NCBI GenBank assembly: GCA_964428955.1
Contig: CAYSAD010000001.1
Location: 62,001-126,000 of the forward strand
Source of the DNA: CAYSAD01 sp964428955
Lineage (GTDB): Bacteria; Patescibacteriota; Saccharimonadia; Saccharimonadales; Saccharimonadaceae
DNA: 64,000 nt
Reading direction: 5' to 3'
Shown here: in pieces, positions 25,273-33,888 of the stretch
Numbering within the stretch: position 1 is the stretch's first letter
How the letters are laid out: every line of letters starts with the position of its first letter
The notes under the pieces: generated by a model
What the model was told of the DNA's origin: nothing
The model's input: the letters and a program-made list of their open reading frames with translations, nothing else
Database searches by the model: none
Made by a program: the position numbers and the translations under genes

Positions 25273-25635
25273 TTAGTCTGCCTGGCCGCTGATACGGAGC
25301 GACGTATCACCGAGAACGCCTGGATCGAAAGCATCCACAGATGTGATATTCTTGGTCGTTTTACCATACTCGCTTTCAAATTGATTGAGTACGTCCTTGG
25401 TAATCGGACCGTCGCTCGGAAAAGCCACGAAGTCATCACCGTTTTCTTTTACCTGGGAGCGGACCGAGCTATAGCCGGGTCGGCTGAGATCTACCTGGGC
25501 CGCACCGCTGCTAGCATACAATCCGAGCGCAACGGCAACCAGTACAAATGATACTAATACGGTAGCGATAATCATCATTACGAAACGGTTTTTGGCGTAG
25601 CGATACGTCCGGCTTTCGTGAAGTTCATCGTTCAT
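25273..25635 (-). CDS. Single-helix membrane-anchored protein
   Basis: 120 residues: a basic N-terminus, a transmembrane helix (about 19-42), and an extracytoplasmic tail without recognised domain. Its start overlaps the stop of the secreted-protein gene by four bases. Function unknown; co-translation suggests the two work together at the membrane. Confidence 0.7.
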   Translation of the reverse strand: MNDELHESRTYRYAKNRFVMMIIATVLVSFVLVAVALGLYASSGAAQVDLSRPGYSSVRSQVKENGDDFVAFPSDGPITKDVLNQFESEYGKTTKNITSVDAFDPGVLGDTSLRISGQAD

Positions 25636-26168
25636 AACTTACCTTCCTTGTATGGCTTCGCGAATGTATTGAACGCTTTCTTGTAATCATTCATATCTTT
25701 TCCCAGCTGGCTGGTGGCCTGCCTGACATCGTCACGCAAGCCGCGCGCTTTTTCTAGCTGGGTATAAAAGCTAGCTGGATGCTGAGCGCAATCAATTCGC
25801 ATAAGTTTAGAAAGGGATTCTTCGTAATTTTGGTAACTACTTCGGAACTGACCAAGATGAATTTCGAAGCTATTTGTTGCCGCCACTAGATCACTGCCGT
25901 CGAGCCGATTCAAAGCAATCCGACTATTGAGTGGTGCCATCAATTTCGTCGACAACTTATCATACAGTTGGCCTTGATTAACACGTAACACGGCATCATT
26001 GGCATGAATCCGCGCCAAGGTGGTTTGGATATTTGAACAGCGGTTACTAATTTGTGTCAGCTGCGCCTCGGTAAGCGGTTCGTCGGCAGCTACCGTCACC
26101 AACGGGATAGCCGTCAGGCTGCAGACAGCAACAATCAATAGCGCCGTAAAACGAAAAATTGTTTTCAT
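25632..26168 (-). CDS. Secreted or anchored helical protein
   Basis: 178 residues with a signal peptide (about 1-28, ending VTVAA) and a helical, probably coiled-coil mature part with two cysteines (about 44 and 126). No known family. The ATG at 26168 is preceded by GATAAT exactly six bases upstream, suggesting a leaderless message. Confidence 0.72.
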   Translation of the reverse strand: MKTIFRFTALLIVAVCSLTAIPLVTVAADEPLTEAQLTQISNRCSNIQTTLARIHANDAVLRVNQGQLYDKLSTKLMAPLNSRIALNRLDGSDLVAATNSFEIHLGQFRSSYQNYEESLSKLMRIDCAQHPASFYTQLEKARGLRDDVRQATSQLGKDMNDYKKAFNTFAKPYKEGKL

Positions 26169-26174
26169 ATTCTT

Positions 26175-26180
26175 ATTATC
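26175..26180 (-). promoter_or_regulatory. -10 box, leaderless
   Basis: Minus strand GATAAT, AAGAAT, then the ATG at 26168. Confidence 0.5.
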
Positions 26181-26192
26181 GCCTGACAGAGG

Positions 26193-26987
26193 CTATTTGG
26201 TCAAATGTAAGCGTTGTCCGCTTTGTGTCACCAGACCATCTTTTATGAGACCCTCAAGCGCACTCACGAATCGCTCGTCGGCAATTAGTTGAGTCCGAAG
26301 AGTTGCGACTGTCGTATCACCTCCTGTTAGTGTCCGTACGATTTGTCCACGGACTTCACGAACACTGCCACGGAGTGGTGATTGCTTTTTATAGTGTTTC
26401 GATTGGGCGACATTCTTAATACCGCTCGCTTTCAGAAAACTACCGTAATCCATAAGAGCCTGGTAAAATTTTCGCGGATTTTCTTTGTCGATCGTCTGCC
26501 CTAACTCTTTGATAATCCGCTTGTCATCGACGGCATAATCATCAGCAAAGAAATGGTGAATGTAAACGGTGCGAACATTTGTTTCGATAAAAATAGCTGA
26601 CTGATTAAAGCTATAGACTAAAATTGCGCCGGTCGTATTTTTACCGACGCCAGGCAGTTCCATGAGACCTTTCTCGTCGTGCGGAAACTCACCACGTTCG
26701 ATAATCTTCTTGGCTGCCTCATGCAGATATTTTGCCCGGCGGTTGTAGCCCAAGCCTTGCCATAATTTCAACACATCCGCCAAACTCGCCCGAGCCAACG
26801 TTCGTTCATCGGGAAATACTGCAATGAATGCTTTGAATTTAGGAATCACTCGTTCGACTTGTGTTTGCTGCAACATCAGCTCACTCACTAACACATAGTA
26901 CGGCCGCGTGTCTTCGCGCCAGGGCATGTCGCGATAAAGTTCTCTACCTTTTTGGTGTAGTAGATCCTTAAACTTTTCGAGATTCAT
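26193..26987 (-). CDS. MutY-like adenine glycosylase lacking the Fe-S cluster
   Basis: 264 residues with the HhH-GPD fold. MutY hallmarks are clear: MPWREDTRPYYVLVSELMLQ, QQTQVERVIPKF, LWQGLGYNRRAKYLHEAA and the hairpin ELPGVGKNTTGAIL. The catalytic Glu of SELMLQQ is kept. The catalytic Asp of LDGNV is Glu here (IETNVRTV). The four cysteines that bind the [4Fe-4S] cluster after the GPD region are absent, and the C-terminal 8-oxoG-recognition domain is missing. Adenine removal from A:8-oxoG is likely but not certain. It overlaps the upstream gene by 20 bases. Confidence 0.85.
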   Translation of the reverse strand: MNLEKFKDLLHQKGRELYRDMPWREDTRPYYVLVSELMLQQTQVERVIPKFKAFIAVFPDERTLARASLADVLKLWQGLGYNRRAKYLHEAAKKIIERGEFPHDEKGLMELPGVGKNTTGAILVYSFNQSAIFIETNVRTVYIHHFFADDYAVDDKRIIKELGQTIDKENPRKFYQALMDYGSFLKASGIKNVAQSKHYKKQSPLRGSVREVRGQIVRTLTGGDTTVATLRTQLIADERFVSALEGLIKDGLVTQSGQRLHLTK

Positions 26988-27597
26988 CGAGTTTTTTGTA
27001 ACTTTCTTTTAACTTCTCAATTATTTGTTTATAGCCCGTCTCTTCGACATATTCCCAGGCGGCATTGTAATGCTCCCATTGCTTGCATATCTTCTTGTCA
27101 CGTTCTGTACGCTTCGATTCTTTCAACACATCATCAAAGATGGCTTGTAACATAGCATGGACAGGAATATGCACGATAACATTCCAACTATGCTGTTTAC
27201 CGAATAATTTTTCCCACTCTTCAGTATATTGTGTACTGTACGCTGATTCATTATTGTCTGTCAGCAAGCGGTGTAATAATTCATGTGTAAACACCTCGAC
27301 AAAACGATCGGGCTTATAGGTAACCCCAATAACCATCGGGTCGCTAAAAGCTGCCATCCATGGTGCTATATAAACATCTACGATATTTTGGCGAAAACTC
27401 AATCCAAGTGTATCGCACATGCTTTTTAGTATCTTCTCTTCATATGGCTGCCAAGCCTTCTTGTAACTCGCTACTATCGTTTCGTATTCTTTTAAAGTCC
27501 TTAGTGGCATTCCATCGCCCCATAATTCATTCAATGGTCGTGACACTTCGTTGCTTAGTAGCCACCCATACCGGATTCGAACCTCTGGATAATTCAT
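26968..27597 (-). CDS. Putative zincin-type metalloprotein
   Basis: 209 residues, no signal peptide. The central FTHELLHRLL contains the HExxH zinc-binding motif, and a conserved-looking acidic helix (TEEWEKLFG) follows about 20 residues on, which could supply the third ligand. Otherwise unrecognised. It precedes and overlaps the MutY-like gene. A TATAAT six bases before the ATG at 27597 predicts a leaderless message and forms a divergent pair with the msrA promoter. Confidence 0.7.
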   Translation of the reverse strand: MNYPEVRIRYGWLLSNEVSRPLNELWGDGMPLRTLKEYETIVASYKKAWQPYEEKILKSMCDTLGLSFRQNIVDVYIAPWMAAFSDPMVIGVTYKPDRFVEVFTHELLHRLLTDNNESAYSTQYTEEWEKLFGKQHSWNVIVHIPVHAMLQAIFDDVLKESKRTERDKKICKQWEHYNAAWEYVEETGYKQIIEKLKESYKKLDESRKV

Positions 27598-27603
27598 AGT
27601 TGT

Positions 27604-27619
27604 ATTATAAGCGTATAAT
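27604..27619. promoter_or_regulatory. Back-to-back -10 boxes for 27597(-) and msrA(+)
   Basis: Minus-strand TATAAT (27609-27604) and plus-strand TATAAT (27614-27619) are only four bases apart. Each ends six bases before its ATG. The -35 region of each promoter would lie on or beyond the other's start codon, so the two promoters must exclude each other. Confidence 0.7.
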
Positions 27620-27625
27620 GAATAT

Positions 27626-28153
27626 ATGACGACCTATACGCTGGCGGGGGGATGTTTTTGGTGCTTGGATGCAGTGTTTCGACGACTCAAAGGTGTCGAA
27701 ACATCAACATGTGGCTATGCCGGTGGTTTGGCTGAAGATGCTCACTACCCAGTCGTGGCGACAGGTACGACTGGTCATGCCGAAACCGTGCAGATTATCT
27801 TCAATGATAGCGTAATTCCAAAAGAAACCATTCTCGATATTTTCTTTCTCATCCACGATCCTACCACTAAAAATCGTCAAGGCAACGACGTCGGCCCACA
27901 GTATCGTAGCGTGATGTTTTATGAAAATGGTGAACAGAAAAAAGAATTCGAAGCAGCTGTCGCACGCGCTAAAACACACTGGGACGATCCAATCGTAACC
28001 GAGCTTTTACCGCTCGAGAAGTTTTACGAAGCCGAGTCGGAACACGCCGATTATTTCACCAACAACCTGGCAAATCCATACTGTTCAATTGTAATTTCAC
28101 CGAAGATCGTCAAAGCCCGTCAGCAGTACGCAGCGTGGTTTGTATCCTCATAA
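27626..28153 (+). CDS. msrA: MsrA, peptide methionine-S-sulfoxide reductase
   Basis: A 175-residue enzyme that repairs oxidised methionine. It starts MTTYTLAGGCFWCLDAVF with the catalytic GCFWC, and has VETSTCGYAGG, HAETVQIIF, NRQGNDVGPQYRS and EHADYF of the family. No MsrB is fused. It is leaderless, with a TATAAT six bases upstream. Confidence 0.95.
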   Translation: MTTYTLAGGCFWCLDAVFRRLKGVETSTCGYAGGLAEDAHYPVVATGTTGHAETVQIIFNDSVIPKETILDIFFLIHDPTTKNRQGNDVGPQYRSVMFYENGEQKKEFEAAVARAKTHWDDPIVTELLPLEKFYEAESEHADYFTNNLANPYCSIVISPKIVKARQQYAAWFVSS

Positions 28154-28169
28154 GGATCGTATACAACCG

Positions 28170-28604
28170 TTAGGAATCTTGTGGTGGAAAAGAATCAAAC
28201 ACTTTATCCCACGTATGAATAAGATGAATGGCTTCGCCGCCAACTTTACGGCGCTGATAAACGCGGATAGGCACTTCACCGGATTCAACCTTTTGTCTGT
28301 CGAGTTCCGTCACATAGGTATAGCCGGACTCTGATTCATGACGCTCGATCGGCATACGCGCATCACCTTCAATGATTGTGTTAGATTTCACTAAACCATT
28401 TACATAGAGATCATTCGGATAAGACTTTTGAAAAGAAAGTGTGTCCGTACCACCCTTCCCAAACCCTTTCATGACCTGATTACCGTTCTCATCGGTTTGC
28501 CAAAGTCTTTCATATGAATCAACGTCAACGCCACGATAATAATGGTGGTCGTCTAGTGGAATGTCATGATTGATGTAGGCTGGGTTGCGTTCGAGGTTTA
28601 CCAT
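28170..28604 (-). CDS. Hypothetical soluble protein
   Basis: 144 residues, polar, beta-strand rich (YTYVTELDRQKVESGEVPIR, then VYQRRKVGGEAIHLIHTWD). No signal peptide, no membrane segment and no recognised motif. It converges on msrA and diverges from the metallo-hydrolase gene. Confidence 0.65.
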   Translation of the reverse strand: MVNLERNPAYINHDIPLDDHHYYRGVDVDSYERLWQTDENGNQVMKGFGKGGTDTLSFQKSYPNDLYVNGLVKSNTIIEGDARMPIERHESESGYTYVTELDRQKVESGEVPIRVYQRRKVGGEAIHLIHTWDKVFDSFPPQDS

Positions 28605-28704
28605 TATATTTTTGTTTTGATTACCTTGTTATTCCACAATAACATATTATCGATATTAAGTCAATCATACCTCCAGGAGTATAATGGACTCAGAGGAGAA
28701 ATTT

Positions 28705-29340
28705 ATGAAGCTGACAAAATACGAACACGCGTGCTTCACCGTTGAAAAAGATGGGCACGTCTTAGTCGTCGACCCAGGGAATCTATCGTCCGATTTTATT
28801 AGTCCGAGTGGTGTGGTTGGTGTCGTCATTACTCATCAACATGGTGACCATTTCGATCTGGAATTACTCAGCCAAATCATTGACAAAAATCCCGATGCGC
28901 TCGTGGTTGGGCCGGCGGAAGTAATCGACAAGGTTGAAACGCCCCGTTCGAAGACCGTTGAAGTCGGTGAGGTTCTCAAACTTGGTTCATTCAAGCTTGA
29001 ATTTTTTGGTGGCATTCATGCGCTTATGCACGAATCGATGCCCCGTGCCCAGAATCTCGGTATCATGATTGATGATTTGATTTACTACCCGGGTGATGCG
29101 CTCGATCAACCAAACAAGCCGGTCGATGTGCTAGCGTTCCCGATTGGTGCACCGTGGCTCAAACTTGGTGAAGCGATGGACTTTCTGACAGCCGTAAAGC
29201 CCCGCTTAGCTTTTCCAACTCACGACGGAGATATGATCGTATCTGATACGGGCAAATCATTCCTCGATGAACGCCTCATGGGATGGGCCGAGAAAAACGG
29301 TATCGAATACGAACGGCTCACTAATCCGCTCGAAGTCTGA
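28705..29340 (+). CDS. Metallo-beta-lactamase-fold hydrolase (UlaG-like)
   Basis: 211 residues. The metal motif THQHGDHFD (HxHxDH) is followed by later ligands in YYPGDALD and FPTHDGD. Compact proteins of this kind are metal-dependent hydrolases of the UlaG/YtkL group with mixed substrates. Start chosen at 28705, which has GAGGAG at good distance and begins MKLTKYEHACF. An upstream ATG at 28684 with AGGAG is the alternative. The stop overlaps the start of the next gene (TGATG). Confidence 0.82.
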   Translation: MKLTKYEHACFTVEKDGHVLVVDPGNLSSDFISPSGVVGVVITHQHGDHFDLELLSQIIDKNPDALVVGPAEVIDKVETPRSKTVEVGEVLKLGSFKLEFFGGIHALMHESMPRAQNLGIMIDDLIYYPGDALDQPNKPVDVLAFPIGAPWLKLGEAMDFLTAVKPRLAFPTHDGDMIVSDTGKSFLDERLMGWAEKNGIEYERLTNPLEV

Positions 29341-29951
29341 TGAAAGCAGCACTAAAACATCTTTCAGCCAGCGATCCGGTTTTAGCAACCGTAATCAAAC
29401 GTAGTCCGCCACCGAAATTCGAAGCGCATACCAACTATTACCACGAGCTGGTCGACAGCATTATATCGCAGCAACTTAGCGTCAAGGCCGCACGAACGAT
29501 CGAAGGTCGTTTCAAAGATTTATTCGGTGGTGAATTTCCATCGCCGGAACAGATCTTAGCAAAAGACATCGAGGAACTCCGTGCGGTCGGCTTGTCACGG
29601 CCGAAAGCCGGGTACATTCAAGATCTAGCGATAAAAATTATCGATGGAACGGTGACATTCGATAAACTTGATTCGCTCTCAAACGACGAAATTATCGAGG
29701 AATTAACCAAGGTCAAAGGCATCGGTGCCTGGACGGTGCATATGTTCCTGATGTTTTGCATGGGCCGACTTGATGTCTTGCCGGTGGGTGACTTGGGGAT
29801 TCGGAATGGAATTCGCAAACTATATGACTTTGACCACTTACCTGATTCACGTGATATCGAACTATTGGCCGAGAAAAACGGTTGGCAGCCATATGAATCA
29901 GTCGCTAGCTGGTATGTCTGGCAATCGCTCGACAACGTGCCAGCCCTATGA
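29340..29951 (+). CDS. DNA-3-methyladenine glycosylase II (AlkA-like)
   Basis: 203 residues of the HhH-GPD family. Motifs: DSIISQQLSVKAARTI, the hairpin LTKVKGIGAWTVHMFLMF, and the catalytic aspartate in LPVGDLGIRNG. It excises alkylated bases from DNA. Only the core is present, without the N-terminal domain of E. coli AlkA. It is co-translated with the metallo-hydrolase and converges on the next gene with a six-base overlap. Confidence 0.92.
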   Translation: MKAALKHLSASDPVLATVIKRSPPPKFEAHTNYYHELVDSIISQQLSVKAARTIEGRFKDLFGGEFPSPEQILAKDIEELRAVGLSRPKAGYIQDLAIKIIDGTVTFDKLDSLSNDEIIEELTKVKGIGAWTVHMFLMFCMGRLDVLPVGDLGIRNGIRKLYDFDHLPDSRDIELLAEKNGWQPYESVASWYVWQSLDNVPAL

Positions 29952-30518
29952 ACGTTTGACCGCTCTTACTATAATAAAGCTGTAGATTGTCAGACAGAGG
30001 AGGACCGTCGTCAAGTGCCCCACTGACCAGATTTTTATGTGTCGTGTACCAGATACTTGATTGAGTCGGACCGGCACGGACGCATCATAATGAGCAGTAA
30101 TGACCGTAATACGATGCGGCCGAGCTAAAACTGTTTCTCTTGCCTTGTCAAGCCGGCTGACCGCTTCTTTAAAAGCCAGCTTACGACTCAAGAGCGTTGG
30201 CGAAATTGGCGTTTTTGAAGTCGTAATACCACAGAGCGTCACGATGCCGTAAATCGACGGATCAAGCGCGTAGGCATTAAATGCCGTGGTCGCACCGGCA
30301 CTCTCGCCAATCAGCGTCACCTGACGACCTCTCTCCTGGGCTTTGACGACAGCTGCCTTCACCCGCTGCAATTTATCATCAAACGACTCTTGGTTAATCC
30401 ACCGCATGGCCACGAGCTCCGTATGAATTCCAAAAAATCGCCAAAACCACAGAAAGAACCGACGCGGTGCGTCATAAAAATCACCGAGTCCGGAGATATA
30501 AATAATCTGACGTTTCAC
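29946..30518 (-). CDS. Alpha/beta-hydrolase-like protein
   Basis: 190 residues. It begins with a beta strand MKRQIIYISGLGDFYD, and the nucleophile elbow GESAG (about 73-77) is preceded by the strand QVTLI. Later, TVITAHYDASVPVR and WSVGHLTTVL supply Asp and His in the order of an alpha/beta hydrolase. A hydrophobic helix lies at the C-terminus. Substrate unknown. Start overlaps the TM2 gene stop (ATGA). Confidence 0.72.
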   Translation of the reverse strand: MKRQIIYISGLGDFYDAPRRFFLWFWRFFGIHTELVAMRWINQESFDDKLQRVKAAVVKAQERGRQVTLIGESAGATTAFNAYALDPSIYGIVTLCGITTSKTPISPTLLSRKLAFKEAVSRLDKARETVLARPHRITVITAHYDASVPVRLNQVSGTRHIKIWSVGHLTTVLLCLTIYSFIIVRAVKRS

Positions 30519-30958
30519 AGTGGCAGGTTTTGATTAATATCGGTCGGCAGCGACATGCCGCCTGGTAATAGCTGGTCTAAGCCACCGCTGCTGCCCGATG
30601 TCAGTTGCTGCATCAACTGCGACACGGCAACGATAAGCTCAATACCGGTTATGAGTAGCACGACGCCTAAAACCACTGCAAACCACAGTACGGTGCGAGC
30701 GGCAAACTTCTTATAACGTTCTGTTTCGCGCATCGGCTGCCCTTGCTTGTCTCGCATCGCGCCCGACATAATGAGTGCCAGATCCACAATCACCCATATA
30801 CCCAGCCCGCCAAACGTAATAAGCTTCAAGATACCAGTACCGATTTTACCGAGATAAAAGCGATCCACACCAAATGCTCCCCACATAAAACTGAAGAAAA
30901 AAACGGCCAAGAAATGGCGGCGTGTATCTTTTTCTTCGATCTTTTGAATCTCTATCAT
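30515..30958 (-). CDS. TM2-domain membrane protein
   Basis: 147 residues. The TM2 domain spans two helices (AVFFFSFMWGAFGVDRFYLG, then ILKLITFGGLGIWVIVDLAL) with the typical GxDRFYLG turn and DLxLI end. A third helix is near residues 90-115, and a Gly/Ser/Gln-rich tail follows. Function unknown. An extended -10 (TGC-TATACT) ends eight bases before the ATG. Confidence 0.85.
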   Translation of the reverse strand: MIEIQKIEEKDTRRHFLAVFFFSFMWGAFGVDRFYLGKIGTGILKLITFGGLGIWVIVDLALIMSGAMRDKQGQPMRETERYKKFAARTVLWFAVVLGVVLLITGIELIVAVSQLMQQLTSGSSGGLDQLLPGGMSLPTDINQNLPL

Positions 30959-30966
30959 TACTCACC

Positions 30967-30975
30967 AGTATAGCA
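30967..30975 (-). promoter_or_regulatory. Extended -10 of the TM2-hydrolase operon
   Basis: Minus strand TGC-TATACT, eight bases before the ATG at 30958. Confidence 0.55.
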
Positions 30976-30998
30976 GTTAGTATGAAAGGCTGACTGGC

Positions 30999-32756
30999 TT
31001 ACGCTTTGATTTGAAGAGACAGCTCATCGAGTTGTTTGTCATCGACTACACTCGGTGAACCCATCATAACATCGACGCCTGAGCCATTCTTCGGAAAAGC
31101 GATAACCTCACGGATATTATTCTCATCCATGAGCTCCATAAACATACGATCAACGCCAAACGCACAACCGGCATGTGGTGGTGCGCCATATTTGAAGGCG
31201 TTAATCATAGCGCTGAATTTTTCATCGACGTAAGCTTCGTCGTAACCCAAGAGTCCGAATGCTTTATAGAGCACTGTTGGGTTATGGTTACGTACGCCGC
31301 CACTACAGATTTCATAACCGTTCATGACCATGTCGTACTGATCAGCGACGATGCTCAACTTCTCTTCGTCGGTTGAAACTTGCAAAGCCTCGACGCCACC
31401 TCGTGGCATCGTGAATGGATTGTGGCCAAAATCAACTCGCCTATGTGAATCGTCCCATTCATAAAATGGGAAATCAACGATCCAGCAAAGTGCGATAACG
31501 TTTGAATCTTTTAATTCAAAATGGCTGGCAAATTCATTTCGCAAGCGCCCCAGTACTTTGTTAACCATCGCTCGTTTGTCGGCGCCAAAAAATAACGTAT
31601 CACCATCTTCGGCGCCTGTTTTCTCTTTAATGGCAGCCAGTTCGGCCCCTGAAAGAAATTTGGCAATCGGGGACTTTGCTTCGCCATTTTCATACGTGAT
31701 ATACGCAAGCCCACCAGCACCTTCACTTTTGGCGACATCAGTAAAGTTGTCGATTTGTTTGCGGCTAAGTGATGCGCCGTTCTTTACGCGAATCGCTTTG
31801 ATTGCTTCGGCACTCTTGAATACGCCGAATTCTGTGTTCTCGAAGATATAGGTTAGTTCGATGAGCTCCATATCGAAACGAAGGTCGGGCTTGTCTGAAC
31901 CGTATCGCTCCATAGCTTCCTGGTATGGGATGCGTGGAATATGCTCAGAGAGAAGCTTTTTACCGGCGAATTCAGTCGACAATTTCTTAATAAGCGGATC
32001 GAACATACTCCGCACAACCTCACCGTCTTCGACGAAGCTCATCTCAGCATCAAGTTGATAGAACTCGCCATAGAGTCGATCGGCCCTGGGGTCCTCATCG
32101 CGGAAACACGCCGCCAATTGGTAGTAACGAGCCACTCCGCCAACCATCAATAATTGCTTGAATTGTTGTGGAGCCTGCGGCAGTGCATAGAATTTACCCG
32201 CGTGCAGACGTGATGGAATCAGGAAATCGCGTGCACCCTCCGGACTGGAATTTGCAAGTATAGGCGTCGTGACTTCAGTGAAATCTTCGTTTTCCATATA
32301 GCTACGAATAGCGCTGAACATCTCAGCCCGGCGCTTTAATACGTGCTGCATTTTCGGACGGCGCAGATCGAGATAGCGATACTTGAGTCGCAACTCCTCG
32401 TTCGATTGCTGACCATCATCTCTGGTTGCGACCGGCAACGGTTCAGAACGGTTCAGAAGACTCAGTTCGTCAACCGCGACTTCAATCGAACCAGTTGGAA
32501 TATTTGGATTCTTCAGCCCATCAGCACGTTCTTTCACCTTACCAGTTGCCCGAAGCACGAATTCATCACGCACCTGTTCGGCTAGTAAAAAAGCTTCGGC
32601 TTGCTCGGGATTTATCACTAGCTGGACAATACCAGTGTGGTCACGCAAGTCAATGAAAATCAGCCCACCGTGATCACGACGACTGTTGACCCAGCCGCTA
32701 AAGGTGTGTTGCTGACCGATTTTATCAATTGCCTCAATTGCTAATGTCCGTGTCAT
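30999..32756 (-). CDS. aspS: Aspartyl-tRNA synthetase (bacterial type)
   Basis: A 585-residue class II synthetase. The N-terminal OB-fold (FSGWVNSRRDHGGLIFIDLR) binds the anticodon. The catalytic core has FTEVTTPILANSSPEGARDF, FKQLLMVGGVARYYQLAACF and FRDEDPRADR (motif 2). The bacterial GAD insertion is present, as is motif 3 near GCAFGVDRMFM. Whether it is Asp-specific or also charges tRNA-Asn cannot be told from the window. A TGG-TACACT ends nine bases before the ATG. Confidence 0.95.
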   Translation of the reverse strand: MTRTLAIEAIDKIGQQHTFSGWVNSRRDHGGLIFIDLRDHTGIVQLVINPEQAEAFLLAEQVRDEFVLRATGKVKERADGLKNPNIPTGSIEVAVDELSLLNRSEPLPVATRDDGQQSNEELRLKYRYLDLRRPKMQHVLKRRAEMFSAIRSYMENEDFTEVTTPILANSSPEGARDFLIPSRLHAGKFYALPQAPQQFKQLLMVGGVARYYQLAACFRDEDPRADRLYGEFYQLDAEMSFVEDGEVVRSMFDPLIKKLSTEFAGKKLLSEHIPRIPYQEAMERYGSDKPDLRFDMELIELTYIFENTEFGVFKSAEAIKAIRVKNGASLSRKQIDNFTDVAKSEGAGGLAYITYENGEAKSPIAKFLSGAELAAIKEKTGAEDGDTLFFGADKRAMVNKVLGRLRNEFASHFELKDSNVIALCWIVDFPFYEWDDSHRRVDFGHNPFTMPRGGVEALQVSTDEEKLSIVADQYDMVMNGYEICSGGVRNHNPTVLYKAFGLLGYDEAYVDEKFSAMINAFKYGAPPHAGCAFGVDRMFMELMDENNIREVIAFPKNGSGVDVMMGSPSVVDDKQLDELSLQIKA

Positions 32757-32765
32757 ATGAGTGTT

Positions 32766-32774
32766 AGTGTACCA
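32766..32774 (-). promoter_or_regulatory. Extended -10 of aspS
   Basis: Minus strand TGG-TACACT, nine bases before the ATG at 32756. Confidence 0.45.
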
Positions 32775-32791
32775 CTTTACCCCTGTCTAAG

Positions 32792-33805
32792 CTAGACGTC
32801 GACCGCATGTGAATCGTGATTATTACCGCGCGGATTGCGCGCTGCCACAGCTCTGAGATCTTCATGTGTATCGAATTCGTCCACGATAGCCCGGCCAAGC
32901 AAGGCCTCGATGACGTCCTCTAGGCTGAGCACGCCGACGGTTTCCCGAAATTCGTTCACGACGATAAACAAATGATGCTTCGTCTTTAAAAACGCCGCCA
33001 GCGCATGGTGCAATGTCTGATCTTCACGAATGTAAAAGACACGCCGTTCCATGGCTTTTTCAACTGAGGTAGATTTACGCTTGGCGTCGATCATTAACAG
33101 GTCCTGAACGTACAATGTGCCGATCACGTGATCGATATCGCTAAGAGTAACGGGAAACCGGCTGTGACCAGTTTTATGCAGCTCGTCGAGCGTTAGTGGT
33201 CCAAGATGTTCTTTCGCACCGATACTATCGATGACACTGCGTGGCGTCATAATCTCGCTCACCAGGCGCGTATCAAACGCCAAGCTATGTGCAATCAGTT
33301 TTTTCTCGTCCGGTGTTAGAATCGTCCCCGATTCCGCCACCAAATGCTCTAGTTCTTGACGCGAGTCAAGCCGCTTGTCTAGCTGCTCCGGCGGTAGCGT
33401 ACGCAAGAGCTTGAATACACCACTGAACTTCTCTACAAAGCGTAGCAAATACGCCTCGTATCTCTCATAAACTTTCTGAGCTAGGCGTCGCCATAACCCT
33501 ATCCGAGCAATCGCGCCGAATTCTAGTGCCACAACCGTGGCGACAAGTGCACCTAGTAGCCAGCCGAACGTCGCCACAGCCAGCAGTACGAACACAACTA
33601 GAAGCAGCGCCGCGAAAATCCGTAGCAATGATTCGACATCATCCAGTAACGATTCGCGCCGAAGTATTTCTCTCGCCTGATTGTCCTTGCCGCTAATTCG
33701 TCGCTCTAACTCATATAAACTCAGATGAGTACGTTTTGGTTTTACGCCCGCCACGAATACCAATAACAGCCCGGTCGCAATCGTTATCAGTACCATTCCT
33801 GTCAT
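32792..33805 (-). CDS. CNNM/CorC-like membrane protein with paired CBS domains
   Basis: 337 residues: an N-terminal helix, a second hydrophobic region (about 60-100), and then two CBS domains (about 185-315). Signature stretches are VSEIMTPRSVID, HSRFPVTLSDIDHVIG and LFIVVNEFRETVGVLSLEDV. CBS pairs bind adenine nucleotides; the family moves or senses Mg2+/Co2+. The DUF21 membrane domain is reduced compared with full-length members. There is no C-terminal CorC-HlyC domain. corA is encoded 1.1 kb away. Confidence 0.82.
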   Translation of the reverse strand: MTGMVLITIATGLLLVFVAGVKPKRTHLSLYELERRISGKDNQAREILRRESLLDDVESLLRIFAALLLVVFVLLAVATFGWLLGALVATVVALEFGAIARIGLWRRLAQKVYERYEAYLLRFVEKFSGVFKLLRTLPPEQLDKRLDSRQELEHLVAESGTILTPDEKKLIAHSLAFDTRLVSEIMTPRSVIDSIGAKEHLGPLTLDELHKTGHSRFPVTLSDIDHVIGTLYVQDLLMIDAKRKSTSVEKAMERRVFYIREDQTLHHALAAFLKTKHHLFIVVNEFRETVGVLSLEDVIEALLGRAIVDEFDTHEDLRAVAARNPRGNNHDSHAVDV

Positions 33806-33814
33806 AATTCTTTT

Positions 33815-33820
33815 ATTGTA
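33815..33820 (-). promoter_or_regulatory. -10 of the CorC-like gene
   Basis: Minus strand TACAAT ending nine bases before the ATG at 33805. Confidence 0.4.
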
Positions 33821-33888
33821 CCTTAGTCTGTCTTGTGAGAATACTCCGTTTTCGCTACACTGAGTATAGTAAATAAGGAGTTTCTTTA

